NCBI GenBank assembly: GCA_934481515.1
Contig: CAKSPO010000028.1
Coordinates: 1 to 24,576 of the forward strand
DNA length: 24,576 bases
Direction: 5' to 3'
Source: an uncultured Eubacteriales bacterium
GTDB lineage: Bacteria > Bacillota > Clostridia > Oscillospirales > CAG-272
The translations under genes were made by a program, and so were the position numbers. The notes beneath the pieces were generated by a model, which saw nothing but the letters and a program-made list of their open reading frames with translations, ran no database searches and was not told the DNA's origin. How positions within the stretch are numbered: position 1 is the first letter of the stretch; each line of letters opens with the position of its first letter. Of the stretch, positions 14,371-22,291 are shown piece after piece.

Positions 14371-15531
14371 TTATACGGAATAGACCTCGCGCCCGCGGAC
14401 AAGCACCTTCTGCATCTCAATGTTTTCATTGAAAATGACAATGTCGGCATCTTTTCCGACCTCCAGCGTTCCCTTGCTCCGGCATCCGATGAGCCGTGCG
14501 GGCGTCTCGCTCGCCATTTTGACCGCATCCGGCAACGGAATTCCGGCAAGGCAATGCACCGTGCGCACCAACCGGTCAGTCGTCGCAACGCTTCCGGCAA
14601 ACGCCTGTCCGTCCGGGAGCCATGCAACCCCGCGGTCGATATACACCGTCTGTCCGTTCTTTTTGCTGCCCAGTACACTCCGGCTTCCGTCCGGAAGACC
14701 GGCACCTCTCATGGCATCGGTAATCAGCGCAATCCGATCTGCCCCCTTGAGCTTATAGACCATCTGCAACAGCTCCAAGGGCAGATGCATTCCGTCCGCA
14801 ATCAGCTCCACGGTGATACGATCGTCCAGATACGCCGCTTCCACAGCGCCCGCAATGCGGATTCCGTTGACCCGCTCCACCGACTTCATGCAGGAGTAAA
14901 AATGCGTCATGTGCGTGTAACCATGATCCGCCGCCGCCAGCATCTGCCGGCAGTCGGCATCGGTGTGCCCGGCACTGACCATGATCCCGCGCCGGCAAAG
15001 ATCGTCGGCAAACCGAAAATCGGTATCCATTTCCGGCGCCGCACTCCAGCGGACAATGTCATCCGTTGCGGCAAGCAGACGCTCATACTCCTCTTTGACC
15101 GGAGAATGCACATACTTCGGATCCTGCGCCCCCTTCTGGGACAGGGCGAAATAGGGTCCCTCCAGATGCAGACCGATGAAATCCGCACCGTTGTATCCGC
15201 GCGCCTTTACCGCCTTGTAAGCGTGAAATGCCGTCAGCATTTCCTCAAACGCACCGGAGAGCGTGGTGGGGCACATCGCCGTGGTACCGTGCTTGGCGTG
15301 GAATTCCGCCGCACCTGTAAAGGAAGCTTCTTCGCCGTCCATGAAATCGCAGTCTCCGCCGCCGTGTACATGCAGATCAATGAATCCGGCGGACACATAG
15401 TTTCCGCCCGCATCAATCACACGGTCAAAACTCCCCTCATCGGCAACAATCTTTCCGTCCTCAAAACAGACCGTCTCGCGGCGGATCAGTCCGCCGCGGA
15501 TCACTCTGCCGTTTTCAATCCGGGTTCTCAT
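14371..15531 (-). CDS. nagA: N-acetylglucosamine-6-phosphate deacetylase
   Basis: NagA removes acetate from GlcNAc-6-phosphate in the cytoplasm. The 386-residue amidohydrolase has HVHGG (His54, His56), HLEGP (Glu124), SAGHT (His189), THFYS (His210) and ITDAM (Asp272), covering the metal and catalytic positions. The usual HLFNAM is HFYSCM here, a change next to a metal ligand. The start ATG overlaps the nagB stop as ATGA, so translation is probably coupled; there is no convincing ribosome binding site of its own, and the open frame further upstream is antisense to nothing recognisable and runs inside nagB. It is the last of four genes. GalNAc-6-phosphate deacetylase (AgaA-like) is the main alternative. 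Confidence 0.9.
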   Translation of the reverse strand: MRTRIENGRVIRGGLIRRETVCFEDGKIVADEGSFDRVIDAGGNYVSAGFIDLHVHGGGDCDFMDGEEASFTGAAEFHAKHGTTAMCPTTLSGAFEEMLTAFHAYKAVKARGYNGADFIGLHLEGPYFALSQKGAQDPKYVHSPVKEEYERLLAATDDIVRWSAAPEMDTDFRFADDLCRRGIMVSAGHTDADCRQMLAAADHGYTHMTHFYSCMKSVERVNGIRIAGAVEAAYLDDRITVELIADGMHLPLELLQMVYKLKGADRIALITDAMRGAGLPDGSRSVLGSKKNGQTVYIDRGVAWLPDGQAFAGSVATTDRLVRTVHCLAGIPLPDAVKMASETPARLIGCRSKGTLEVGKDADIVIFNENIEMQKVLVRGREVYSV

Positions 15532-16289
15532 AGCAGCTTGGCACCGCTCTGCGGATCGCAGTACATCACGGCATCCGGATGGCGGCGCATGATGGTGGCG
15601 GGATAGTCTGCACTGATCTCTTTGGTCGCGGTATTGTAGACCGCCTCCGCCTTGGTCGCACAGGGAACGGTGCAGATCAGCACCTTCGCGGCAGTCAGGG
15701 TCGGAATGGTCAGCGTAAACGCATGCGTCGGAACATCCGCAAGCGTCGCGAAGCATCCGTCATGCACCTGCTGATTGCGGCACATCTCGTCAAGCGCAAC
15801 CTTTTTGACCTTCTTTGGATCCGCAAAATCCGCAACCCACGGGTCATTGAAAGCAATGTGCGCGTTTTCACCGATACCGAGGAACACAATATCCGTCGGA
15901 TATTTGGTCAGAAGCTTTGCGTAGCGGTCGCACTCCGCATCCGGATCCGGATTGGCACCGTTGATGTAGTGAACCTCACCGAACGGCAGCTTACCGAAAA
16001 CGTGCTCATACAGATAATGTCCGAAGCTCTGTTCCTTTTCCTTGGGGAAACCGACATATTCGTCCATATGGAACGCCCTGCAACGGCTCCAGTCGATATC
16101 CTTTTCCTGAATCAGCGCCGCCAGTGTATCGTCCTGCGACGGAGCCGCGGCAAAAATAATGTTGACCCGCTCCTGCTTTTTCAGAAGCTCCCGGATGGCG
16201 CGGGCGCCGTCCGCCGCCGCCGCCTTGCCTGCCTCGGCGCGGTTGTCAAAAATTTTGAAGGTCAGCCTGTCTTTTACAATGGTTTTCAT
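15528..16289 (-). CDS. NagB-like glucosamine-6-phosphate deaminase with altered active site
   Basis: A 253-residue member of the NagB/6-phosphogluconolactonase family, which deaminates and isomerises amino-sugar 6-phosphates to fructose 6-phosphate. Asp76 in FHMDEYVG matches the enolising base of E. coli NagB. The second motif reads GIGENAHIAFNDP where canonical NagB has GxGxDGHIAFNEP, so the ring-opening Asp is Asn142, the Gly is Ala143, His144 is kept, and the Glu is Asp149. The fold and length are otherwise normal. It is coupled to nagA by a 4-base overlap. I therefore keep the general name: it may be a true deaminase of a variant subfamily or act on another amino-sugar phosphate such as galactosamine 6-phosphate. 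Confidence 0.8.
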   Translation of the reverse strand: MKTIVKDRLTFKIFDNRAEAGKAAAADGARAIRELLKKQERVNIIFAAAPSQDDTLAALIQEKDIDWSRCRAFHMDEYVGFPKEKEQSFGHYLYEHVFGKLPFGEVHYINGANPDPDAECDRYAKLLTKYPTDIVFLGIGENAHIAFNDPWVADFADPKKVKKVALDEMCRNQQVHDGCFATLADVPTHAFTLTIPTLTAAKVLICTVPCATKAEAVYNTATKEISADYPATIMRRHPDAVMYCDPQSGAKLL

Positions 16290-16308
16290 ATTCTCCCGAT
16301 CCTTCCGT

Positions 16309-17175
16309 TTATACGTTCTTCACCACGACCGGCTCCCACTTGCCCGTCTCCGAGGACTTCTTCAGAGCGTTGAGAATGAACACCGGACGGATGAACTCGT
16401 CATAGGTCTGATGCATCGGACCACCCTTCAGAAGCGCGTCCATGTCGTCCATCTCAAAATGATAGGCGTCCTTGCTGAAATTCAGCTCCTGCGCACGCAT
16501 CCCCTTGGAGCCGTACACCACGGCATTATAATAATATCCTTCACCGGGGAAGGAACCGGTAATGTCGTAATCCCTGTACTTCGCAATAAAGGAAGCGTCC
16601 GGCGCGTGAACCGATGCAACCACCGATTCCACATCGCCGCCGAAGATCGTGGTCATAATCTGCACGAGGTGCTGGGTGTAGAAATAGAACCCGCTGTAGG
16701 GATTGTTCAGATTGATCGGAGCGCAGACGTTTCCGCCGTTGATCCGACCGAACTCTCCCGCCGCAACCGCCTTCGCCAGCTCCTGCGTTTCCTTCAGATA
16801 CATACAGCTGGAGCCGCCGCACAGACGAACGCCGTACTTCTTTGCTTCCCGCATGAATTCCACCGCCTCATCCCCGTCACAGGTGATGGGCTTGTCAATG
16901 AACATCGGAATGCCGGTCGGGAGATACGGCTTTGCAAACGGATAATGGCAGGCGCCGTCACGGGCAGTCACCATGATTCCGTCCACTTTGCCGACCAGCT
17001 CGTCGGACGTCTGCATCACATAGGTGCCGTATTTTTCATGCAGCTTCTGCGCTGCTTCCGCTTCCGCGGAGTAAATTCCCGCAACGGTCACATCCGGATA
17101 TTTTCCCTCTGCGACCAGTCCGAGAAACGCATTGGCGTGAGAGTTTTCACAGCCGAGAATCGCAATACGATACAT
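16309..17175 (-). CDS. Gfo/Idh/MocA-like oxidoreductase with degenerate dinucleotide motif
   Basis: A 288-residue protein, shorter than the usual 330-400. It opens MYRIAILGCENSHANAF, where the expected GxGxxG reads GCENSH. The lysine motif is DKP (94-96) rather than EKP. Later blocks such as GGSSCMYLK and the C-terminal sheet region fit the family. The ENSHA form of the N-terminal loop is, as I recall, a recurring subgroup in Firmicutes, so the protein may still bind NAD in a changed way. It lies 19 bases upstream of the nagB-like gene and 31 bases after another oxidoreductase, inside the same operon. Substrate and even redox activity are uncertain. Confidence 0.72.
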   Translation of the reverse strand: MYRIAILGCENSHANAFLGLVAEGKYPDVTVAGIYSAEAEAAQKLHEKYGTYVMQTSDELVGKVDGIMVTARDGACHYPFAKPYLPTGIPMFIDKPITCDGDEAVEFMREAKKYGVRLCGGSSCMYLKETQELAKAVAAGEFGRINGGNVCAPINLNNPYSGFYFYTQHLVQIMTTIFGGDVESVVASVHAPDASFIAKYRDYDITGSFPGEGYYYNAVVYGSKGMRAQELNFSKDAYHFEMDDMDALLKGGPMHQTYDEFIRPVFILNALKKSSETGKWEPVVVKNV

Positions 17176-17206
17176 GGTTAAAATTCCTCCGTCTTTCCCC
17201 GCCGGA

Positions 17207-18283
17207 TCAGTACAGCAGCGGCATCGGGTTCAGTGCGTGCGCCGTCTCAATGATGCTGATGACCTCGGTTGCCATTTCGGGCGTGATCTCCAGCGGCTTG
17301 CCGAGCATCACGGAGTTGTATATCATGTCGTAGAAGGTCTTTACCGCAGAGGTGAAAGCATCTCCGGTCACCTTGCCCTCATCCACATGGCTCTGCAGAT
17401 TCTCATGGCAGTACATCGGGTAGCCGTCGCCCTCTCTCTCCAGGGACGCATACTGCACCGGACGAGGCGGAAGCTCTTCGGGAATGATGTATTTGACATG
17501 ATATTCACCGGCATTGTTCGCAATCATGGCGCCCTTGGAGCCGAGCACCTTGAAGGTGTAGGGATCCGGGTAAGCGTCGGAAGAAATGACTTCGATGTCC
17601 AGCGTCGGAGCGTCCGGAGCCTTGACCAGAATCTTTGCAAAATCGTTTGCGTCACCGCTGGTCATGTTCTTATGGAAGTCGGCGAATACGACCTTTGCGT
17701 CTTTTCTCCAACCTATCAGATCAAGTCCCTGTCCGATCGGGTGCGGCGCGCTGTTGTAAACGCCGCCGGCGCAGTTGCGCTGCAGGGTCTGCCAGTCCCA
17801 ACGGCGGGCAAAGCCGGAGTAACGCAGATTGATCTGCTCAATCTCACCGAGTACACCGGAAGCAACCACTTCCTTGACTTTCCGGAAAATCGGCGTATAG
17901 AGCGACTGATGGAACGCCGCAACGATAACGCCGTGTTCCTTCGCGGTTTTCATCAGATCCATGCACTCATACACGGTTCTGCCGAAAGGCTTTTCCACCA
18001 GAACATTGAAATTGTGTTCCAGAAGATCCTTGGTAATCGGGTAGTGCATCTGCGAGAAGGAAGCATTGACCACCAGATCAATGTCCTTTCTGCCGAAGAG
18101 CTCTGTATAATCGGCGTAAACATCGCAGTTGAATTCCTTCTTTGCACGCTCACGGCGGTGCTCAATGGCATCTACGACGGCAACCACGGTGACGTTTTCG
18201 TTGGCTTCGGAAAGAAAATATGCCCCATGGATATCTCTGCCGCTTCTGCCCTGTCCGATGATCGCAACACGCATCTTTTTCAT
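17207..18283 (-). CDS. Gfo/Idh/MocA family oxidoreductase, nag operon
   Basis: A 358-residue oxidoreductase with a good Rossmann motif GQGRSG (10-15), NASFSQMHYP at about 73-82, VEKPFGRT (96-103) and YNSAPHPIGQGLDL, where His181 and Asp188 would be catalytic. SQM in place of TPN/TPH is a variation seen in some family branches. AAGGAGG seven bases upstream fixes the first of two nearby ATGs. It is the first gene of the four-gene operon with nagB-like and nagA. Family members include NAD-dependent glycosidases (GH109) and sugar dehydrogenases, so it may act on an N-acetylhexosamine glycoside or on a free sugar. The exact role is not readable. Confidence 0.85.
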   Translation of the reverse strand: MKKMRVAIIGQGRSGRDIHGAYFLSEANENVTVVAVVDAIEHRRERAKKEFNCDVYADYTELFGRKDIDLVVNASFSQMHYPITKDLLEHNFNVLVEKPFGRTVYECMDLMKTAKEHGVIVAAFHQSLYTPIFRKVKEVVASGVLGEIEQINLRYSGFARRWDWQTLQRNCAGGVYNSAPHPIGQGLDLIGWRKDAKVVFADFHKNMTSGDANDFAKILVKAPDAPTLDIEVISSDAYPDPYTFKVLGSKGAMIANNAGEYHVKYIIPEELPPRPVQYASLEREGDGYPMYCHENLQSHVDEGKVTGDAFTSAVKTFYDMIYNSVMLGKPLEITPEMATEVISIIETAHALNPMPLLY

Positions 18284-18329
18284 AATGATTCCTCCTTGTG
18301 AAATATCACAAAAATTCTTCTGTTTTTCA

Positions 18330-18354
18330 GCGCATTCTATTTGCGCATTTTCAG
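18330..18354. promoter_or_regulatory. Candidate operator: GCGCATT direct repeats in the divergent nag control region
   Basis: GCGCATT at 18330-18336 and 18343-18349, and TTTTCAG at 18324-18330 and 18348-18354, form overlapping direct repeats just downstream of the operon -10 box. Position suits regulator binding, but the link to the adjacent AraC protein is inference. Confidence 0.4.
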
Positions 18355-18381
18355 TATAGCACAGGAGAAAAAGAAATACAA
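18353..18381 (-). promoter_or_regulatory. Promoter of the nag-type operon
   Basis: Minus-strand TTGTAT (18376-18381), 17 bases, then TGCTATACT with the -10 at 18353-18358. The -35 is poor and the -10 is extended, as expected for an activator-dependent promoter. The surrounding CTGTGCTATACTG is the same as at the fhs promoter. Confidence 0.7.
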
Positions 18382-18402
18382 TAACATTTTTTATTTTTTA
18401 TA

Positions 18403-18431
18403 TTGCATTTTCTACTTTTTTGTGTTATCCT
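18403..18431 (+). promoter_or_regulatory. Promoter of the second AraC-family regulator
   Basis: TTGCAT (18403-18408), a 17-base spacer and TATCCT (18426-18431), within a very AT-rich stretch. The start codon is at 18485. Confidence 0.6.
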
Positions 18432-18484
18432 GTTTCAGGAAAGAACGGATTTCTTCCAAAGGCACCGGAAAGGAGAAAAAACCA

Positions 18485-19297
18485 ATGTTTGATGAAAAAC
18501 CGGGACATCCGATTTATGCAATCTCGCACAAGCTCTCCTTCCCCCGCCCGGAGGAATATGCCAAGCACATTCACCCCTTTTGTGAGCTGCTTCTGTTTCT
18601 GCGCGGCGATGTGAAATATTATATTGACGGAAGCCTGCACACACCGCACCCCTTCGACCTGCTGATTATCCCGAAGGCGGTCTACCATTACGCGCTCCCC
18701 CAGTCACCGCGCCCCTACGAGAACTACGTCATCAACTTTCATGCCGATCTGATGTCGCAAAGAACCTATGACCGCCTCTTTGCACGGAGCCGGATCATCA
18801 ACATCCGGGACGACCGGGAGTTCTGCCACTTCTTCCGCCAACTGGATTTTTACCATGAGACCTGCGCCCCGGAGGATTTTTCAGCCGTCCTCCCCTGCCT
18901 TCTGGGAGAACTTCTGATCTTTGCTTCCTACCGTTTGGAGAGTTCCGAGCAGGTGGAGCCGGAGCGCAATCCGACCGTGGACACCATGCTCCGCCTGATC
19001 GAAGAGCATCCGGAGCTTCCGCTGGATGCGGAGTACCTCTCAAAGCACCTGATGCTTTCCAAATCCTATGTGCAGAACCTGTTTTCCCAGTCCATGCACA
19101 TCGGTCTGAAGCAATATATCCTGCAAAAGAAGATGATTGCGGCACAGAACGACCTGCTTGACGGAATGAAATCCGGCGATGTCTGCGCAAAATACGGCTT
19201 CCCGGACTACTCCGGGTTCTTCCGTGCCTACAAAAAGGTGTTCGGCTACTCGCCGCGGAAAACAAGAGACACAAAACCGATTCCGGGAAACAGCTGA
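18485..19297 (+). CDS. AraC-family transcriptional regulator (nag-type operon)
   Basis: A 270-residue regulator. The N-terminal cupin sensor shows KHIHPFCELLLFLRGDVKYY (28-47) and LLIIPKAVYHYA (59-70). The C-terminal DNA-binding domain has helices LDAEYLSKHLMLSKSYVQNLF (180-200) and SGDVCAKYGFPDYSGFFRAYKK (230-251), ending GYSPRKTR. AAGGAG nine bases before the ATG at 18485 sets the start; the frame stays open far upstream through AT-rich DNA that would encode a spurious aromatic stretch. It is divergent from the nag-type operon, the same arrangement as the other AraC gene and its operon, and probably activates it in response to an amino sugar or related ligand. The two regulators are only distantly alike. 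Confidence 0.9.
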   Translation: MFDEKPGHPIYAISHKLSFPRPEEYAKHIHPFCELLLFLRGDVKYYIDGSLHTPHPFDLLIIPKAVYHYALPQSPRPYENYVINFHADLMSQRTYDRLFARSRIINIRDDREFCHFFRQLDFYHETCAPEDFSAVLPCLLGELLIFASYRLESSEQVEPERNPTVDTMLRLIEEHPELPLDAEYLSKHLMLSKSYVQNLFSQSMHIGLKQYILQKKMIAAQNDLLDGMKSGDVCAKYGFPDYSGFFRAYKKVFGYSPRKTRDTKPIPGNS

Positions 19298-19323
19298 GGT
19301 TTCGGCACTTCCTCTATCCGGCA

Positions 19324-19352
19324 TTGACAAATTTCTTCAGATATGATATACT
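19324..19352 (+). promoter_or_regulatory. Consensus promoter of the lipoprotein gene
   Basis: TTGACA (19324-19329), a 17-base spacer and TATACT (19347-19352) with TG just before it. This is among the strongest promoters in the window and needs no obvious activator. Confidence 0.85.
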
Positions 19353-19369
19353 GACCTTCAGAGGAACAT

Positions 19370-19437
19370 ATTTTGCGTCGCACAGGGCGCAAAATGCAGG
19401 CTCCATGCGAAAATGCAAAATGAAAGGCGGCATTTTC
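19370..19437 (+). promoter_or_regulatory. Structured leader of the lipoprotein gene
   Basis: Two hairpins follow the promoter: ATTTTGCG (19370-19377) with CGCAAAAT (19388-19395), and GAAAATGC (19409-19416) with GCATTTTC (19430-19437). The second holds an AAAGGCGG purine stretch in its loop, ahead of an ATG at 19442. The leader could control which start codon is used; this is inference. Confidence 0.4.
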
Positions 19438-19474
19438 CATTATGGTTGCGCCGTCGCCGCGGCGCGGAGGAAAC

Positions 19475-20662
19475 GTGAAAAGAAAATCTTTGTTTTTGCG
19501 GGGAATCGCATTGCTGTTCGCCGTCATGATGATCTTCACCGGCTGCAGTCCCGAAGGTACAAATCCGGAGCCGACCGGTTCGACCGGCTCCGGCAGCCAA
19601 ACGACCCCTGCCGCCGACACCGAAACGGACTCCTCCGACGGAGGAAACACCACGGCAGGGACAGCGCCGGAACCGGAGCCGACCGAAATCGGTCTGGACA
19701 TTACGGACAAGACCGACCTGATCAGCATCTGCTACTCGGTCTGGTTTGACGGAATCCTCGACGCGGGAGTCTACAACATTACCGAATCGCTGGCGGGAGA
19801 AAGAGAGTGGGGTCCCGTCCCGGCATTCCACTATTGGGCAAAGCCGGCACAGGGGTACTACAGAAGCACCGACAAAAAAGCCATCCGCAACAACATGACC
19901 ATGCTTGCCGAAGCAGGCGTTGACTTCATCATTGTCGATTTTTCAAATGCAACCGATGACTATGCAAAAATCTGGCAGCTTGGGGAGGACTGGGCGTTCG
20001 CGCCTCTGAGAGCGCTGTGCAACACCATTCTTGAGATGCGTAAGGAAGGAAAAAGGACCCCCTACATCGCACTCTGGTGCGGCAAATCCGAAGGTCCCCT
20101 GATTGAGGCATTCTACAGCCGCATTTACGCCAAGGACAAATGGAAGGACTGCTTTGTGTATTGGGAAGGAAAGCCCTTTATGCTTTACACGGATCCGGTG
20201 GAGAACTTCCCGATGAAGGATGCCTTCACCGTGCGACAGATGTGGGGACTGACCCCGGCGCAGTGCTGGAAGTTCCTCAACATCAACAATACCGGCACCG
20301 CTTATCAGAAGGACGGCGAATGGGAGCAGATCAGCGTCGCCACCGCATCGCAGGAGACCTATATGTCCCTCCCGACCGCGCACGGCAGAAACCACGGAAT
20401 CTTCTTCTATGAGCAATGGAAGGAAGCCTTCCGGGTGCATCCCAAGGTGGTCACCCTCACCTGGTGGAACGAATGGTGCGCACAGCGTCTGCTTGTTGAC
20501 GGAGAATATCGTTTCGTTGACAATTACACGCAGGAATACAGCCGCGACATTGAACCGATGGAAGGCGGTCACGGAGACCGGTATTATCAGTGGATGAAGC
20601 AATACATACAGGCATACCGGAACAGAGAGGAATGCCCGAGACTGGTGGAAGAAGGATACTGA
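19475..20662 (+). CDS. Lipoprotein resembling GH71/GH99-type glycoside hydrolases
   Basis: From the GTG at 19475 the protein has 395 residues: a short basic start, a hydrophobic core, and a lipobox FTGC with Cys24 as the lipidation site. A Thr/Ser/Pro/Glu-rich linker follows to about residue 70. The folded part then shows FHYWAKPAQGYY, AGVDFIIVDFSN, TPYIALWCGK, GKPFMLYT and LTWWNEW, in the order expected for TIM barrels of the GH71/GH99-like group. It should sit on the outer face of the membrane and act on extracellular polysaccharide. GGAGG precedes the GTG by four bases. An ATG at 19442 would give 11 more residues and a less standard signal peptide. The substrate is unknown. Confidence 0.7.
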   Translation: MKRKSLFLRGIALLFAVMMIFTGCSPEGTNPEPTGSTGSGSQTTPAADTETDSSDGGNTTAGTAPEPEPTEIGLDITDKTDLISICYSVWFDGILDAGVYNITESLAGEREWGPVPAFHYWAKPAQGYYRSTDKKAIRNNMTMLAEAGVDFIIVDFSNATDDYAKIWQLGEDWAFAPLRALCNTILEMRKEGKRTPYIALWCGKSEGPLIEAFYSRIYAKDKWKDCFVYWEGKPFMLYTDPVENFPMKDAFTVRQMWGLTPAQCWKFLNINNTGTAYQKDGEWEQISVATASQETYMSLPTAHGRNHGIFFYEQWKEAFRVHPKVVTLTWWNEWCAQRLLVDGEYRFVDNYTQEYSRDIEPMEGGHGDRYYQWMKQYIQAYRNREECPRLVEEGY

Positions 20663-20791
20663 GGCAGCCTCGCGCAGTCCGCAATCGCCGCACCTGCCTG
20701 TGCCTTCTCCGACATACTTCTCGTCTGACGAAAATCCGATTGTGCAACTGTCCCGTCGGAGATGTGCGGCATTGCCTTGAATGCTAACCGA

Positions 20792-20844
20792 AAACAGGCT
20801 GCCCCGGATGCGCATACAGCGCATCCGGGGCAGCCTGTTTTTTT
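20792..20844. terminator. Bidirectional terminator between convergent genes (22-bp perfect stem)
   Basis: A perfect 22-bp stem (20792-20813 with 20819-20840) closes the loop ATACA, and T residues run on to 20844 on the plus strand. The minus strand has a shorter T run. It would end both the lipoprotein gene and the ABC cassette. The segment 20663-20791 upstream holds no gene; an outer pairing CTCCGAC with GTCGGAG is possible there. Confidence 0.85.
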
Positions 20845-20860
20845 CGTCCGTTCCGGGCGG

Positions 20861-22291
20861 TCATACCTCCCGGTTGTCAAAGGCATCCATTGCCGTCAGA
20901 AGGAACACGATCATATGAAGCACCACAACGACGATTGCCACCGGCAGGGACTGGTGCGCAATCCCGGTACTTCCCGCCGCAATGGCGGAAAAGTTCAGGT
21001 TTGCAAAAAGCAGATACCGTACCCAGTCCAGCCCCAGCATATACAGAATGCTGACGCACAGACTTCCTGCGAAATAACCGAACAGGCTGATGCCGATGGC
21101 AAGCGCACTGTTGCGGAAAAGAGAGGAAATGGCAAACGCCAGCGTCATCATGACCAGCACCTCCACACCGGACAGAAGGTATTCCCGGAAGAGCAGGAGG
21201 AACGGGGAGGTCAGATGCACCTGCCCGTCGCGTGCGGTGACCGCCGGGGCAAACACCTGTGCGGGTCCTCCCGGCAGAGAGCCGAGCACGCTTCCGACAA
21301 ACAGAATCCCCACCATCAGAAGCAGGAGCAAAAGCATGCAGACATACTTGGAAAACAGAATCTTTTTCCGCGTGACCGGGCTGACCAGAAGGAACTTGAT
21401 GGTGCCCGCGGAAAATTCGTTGGCAACCACGCCGCCGGCAAAAATAATGGAAAGCATGCAGATCAGCGACATGACGGAAGCGGTTCCCGCCATGCTGTCC
21501 CAGAACTTCCCGCCGGAGCGGTTCGCCCCGTAGCCGGAGGCAACCAGACTTCCAAGCCCCATATCATCCTCGCCCGCCGTAAAGCTGTCTGCCGGATTGA
21601 CCGAAAGCCCCTTCTCCAAGCGGTATTCCAGCACTGCCAGCCGGTCTCTCGCCTCGGACCATGCGGATTCGTCCCACTTCTTTCCGCCGTCGCGCAGACG
21701 CTCCTGCGCAAGAACGGTGCGCCGGTCCGCCATGATCTGAGACGCCACCGGGTAGCGCCAGTCGCTCTGATCCGGAACCACCTCATGTTCGATGCAGTAG
21801 TCATAAAAATCCGTCACAATCCGGGCAAGCTCTGCATCCGTCCCGGCAAGCGCTTCTCCGTCCGCGCGAAGCAACCGGTAATAGCCGGCAACATCGTTTT
21901 CCCGGAGAATCCGGAGCAATGTCTCATACCGTTCCGTATTCCCGTCATACTTGGCATCCAACGCCGATTCCACCAGCTCCCGGCGGAGCCGCCAGTCGTC
22001 GGAAGGAAGCTTCAGATCCAGATACAGCTGATACAGCTCCACCTGTTTCTCATAATAAAGCCGCTCCTCATCCCCCGGATTCTTTTCCTCCAGGAGTCTC
22101 TGGTAATACTGAATCTGCGACCGCAGATAGTCATCGGAGCTTTCCACCCGTCCATACTCAAAGTCTTCCGTGCTGTTCAGAAGCGCAAAGCCAACCGCCG
22201 CAAGGAAAAGAATCAGGAGCATGACCCACACCGATACCTTGCGGAACTGCTTGCGCCACTCGTTCTGAATCAGCTTTCCGAATTTAGCCAA
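20861..22291 (-). CDS. ABC-2 type transporter permease
   Basis: The 476-residue membrane protein has one helix near the N terminus (WVMLLILFLAAVGFALL), then a long hydrophilic and mostly helical region of about 220 residues, and then five or six helices from about residue 270. The motif NEFSAGTIKFLLVSPVTRKKILFSKY is typical of ABC-2 export permeases, at the end of a helix. It would pair with the ATPase encoded just upstream. The best start is TTG at 22291, eight bases after GGAGG and overlapping the ATPase gene by eight bases; GTG at 22300 lies too near that ribosome binding site. The cargo is unknown; the large extracytoplasmic loop recalls antibiotic or peptide efflux permeases. Confidence 0.82.
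   Translation of the reverse strand: MAKFGKLIQNEWRKQFRKVSVWVMLLILFLAAVGFALLNSTEDFEYGRVESSDDYLRSQIQYYQRLLEEKNPGDEERLYYEKQVELYQLYLDLKLPSDDWRLRRELVESALDAKYDGNTERYETLLRILRENDVAGYYRLLRADGEALAGTDAELARIVTDFYDYCIEHEVVPDQSDWRYPVASQIMADRRTVLAQERLRDGGKKWDESAWSEARDRLAVLEYRLEKGLSVNPADSFTAGEDDMGLGSLVASGYGANRSGGKFWDSMAGTASVMSLICMLSIIFAGGVVANEFSAGTIKFLLVSPVTRKKILFSKYVCMLLLLLLMVGILFVGSVLGSLPGGPAQVFAPAVTARDGQVHLTSPFLLLFREYLLSGVEVLVMMTLAFAISSLFRNSALAIGISLFGYFAGSLCVSILYMLGLDWVRYLLFANLNFSAIAAGSTGIAHQSLPVAIVVVVLHMIVFLLTAMDAFDNREV

Noticed and set aside
20663..20791. Possible structured RNA between the lipoprotein gene and its terminator
   Set aside because: Apart from one 7-bp distant pairing I see no compact fold or known motif.
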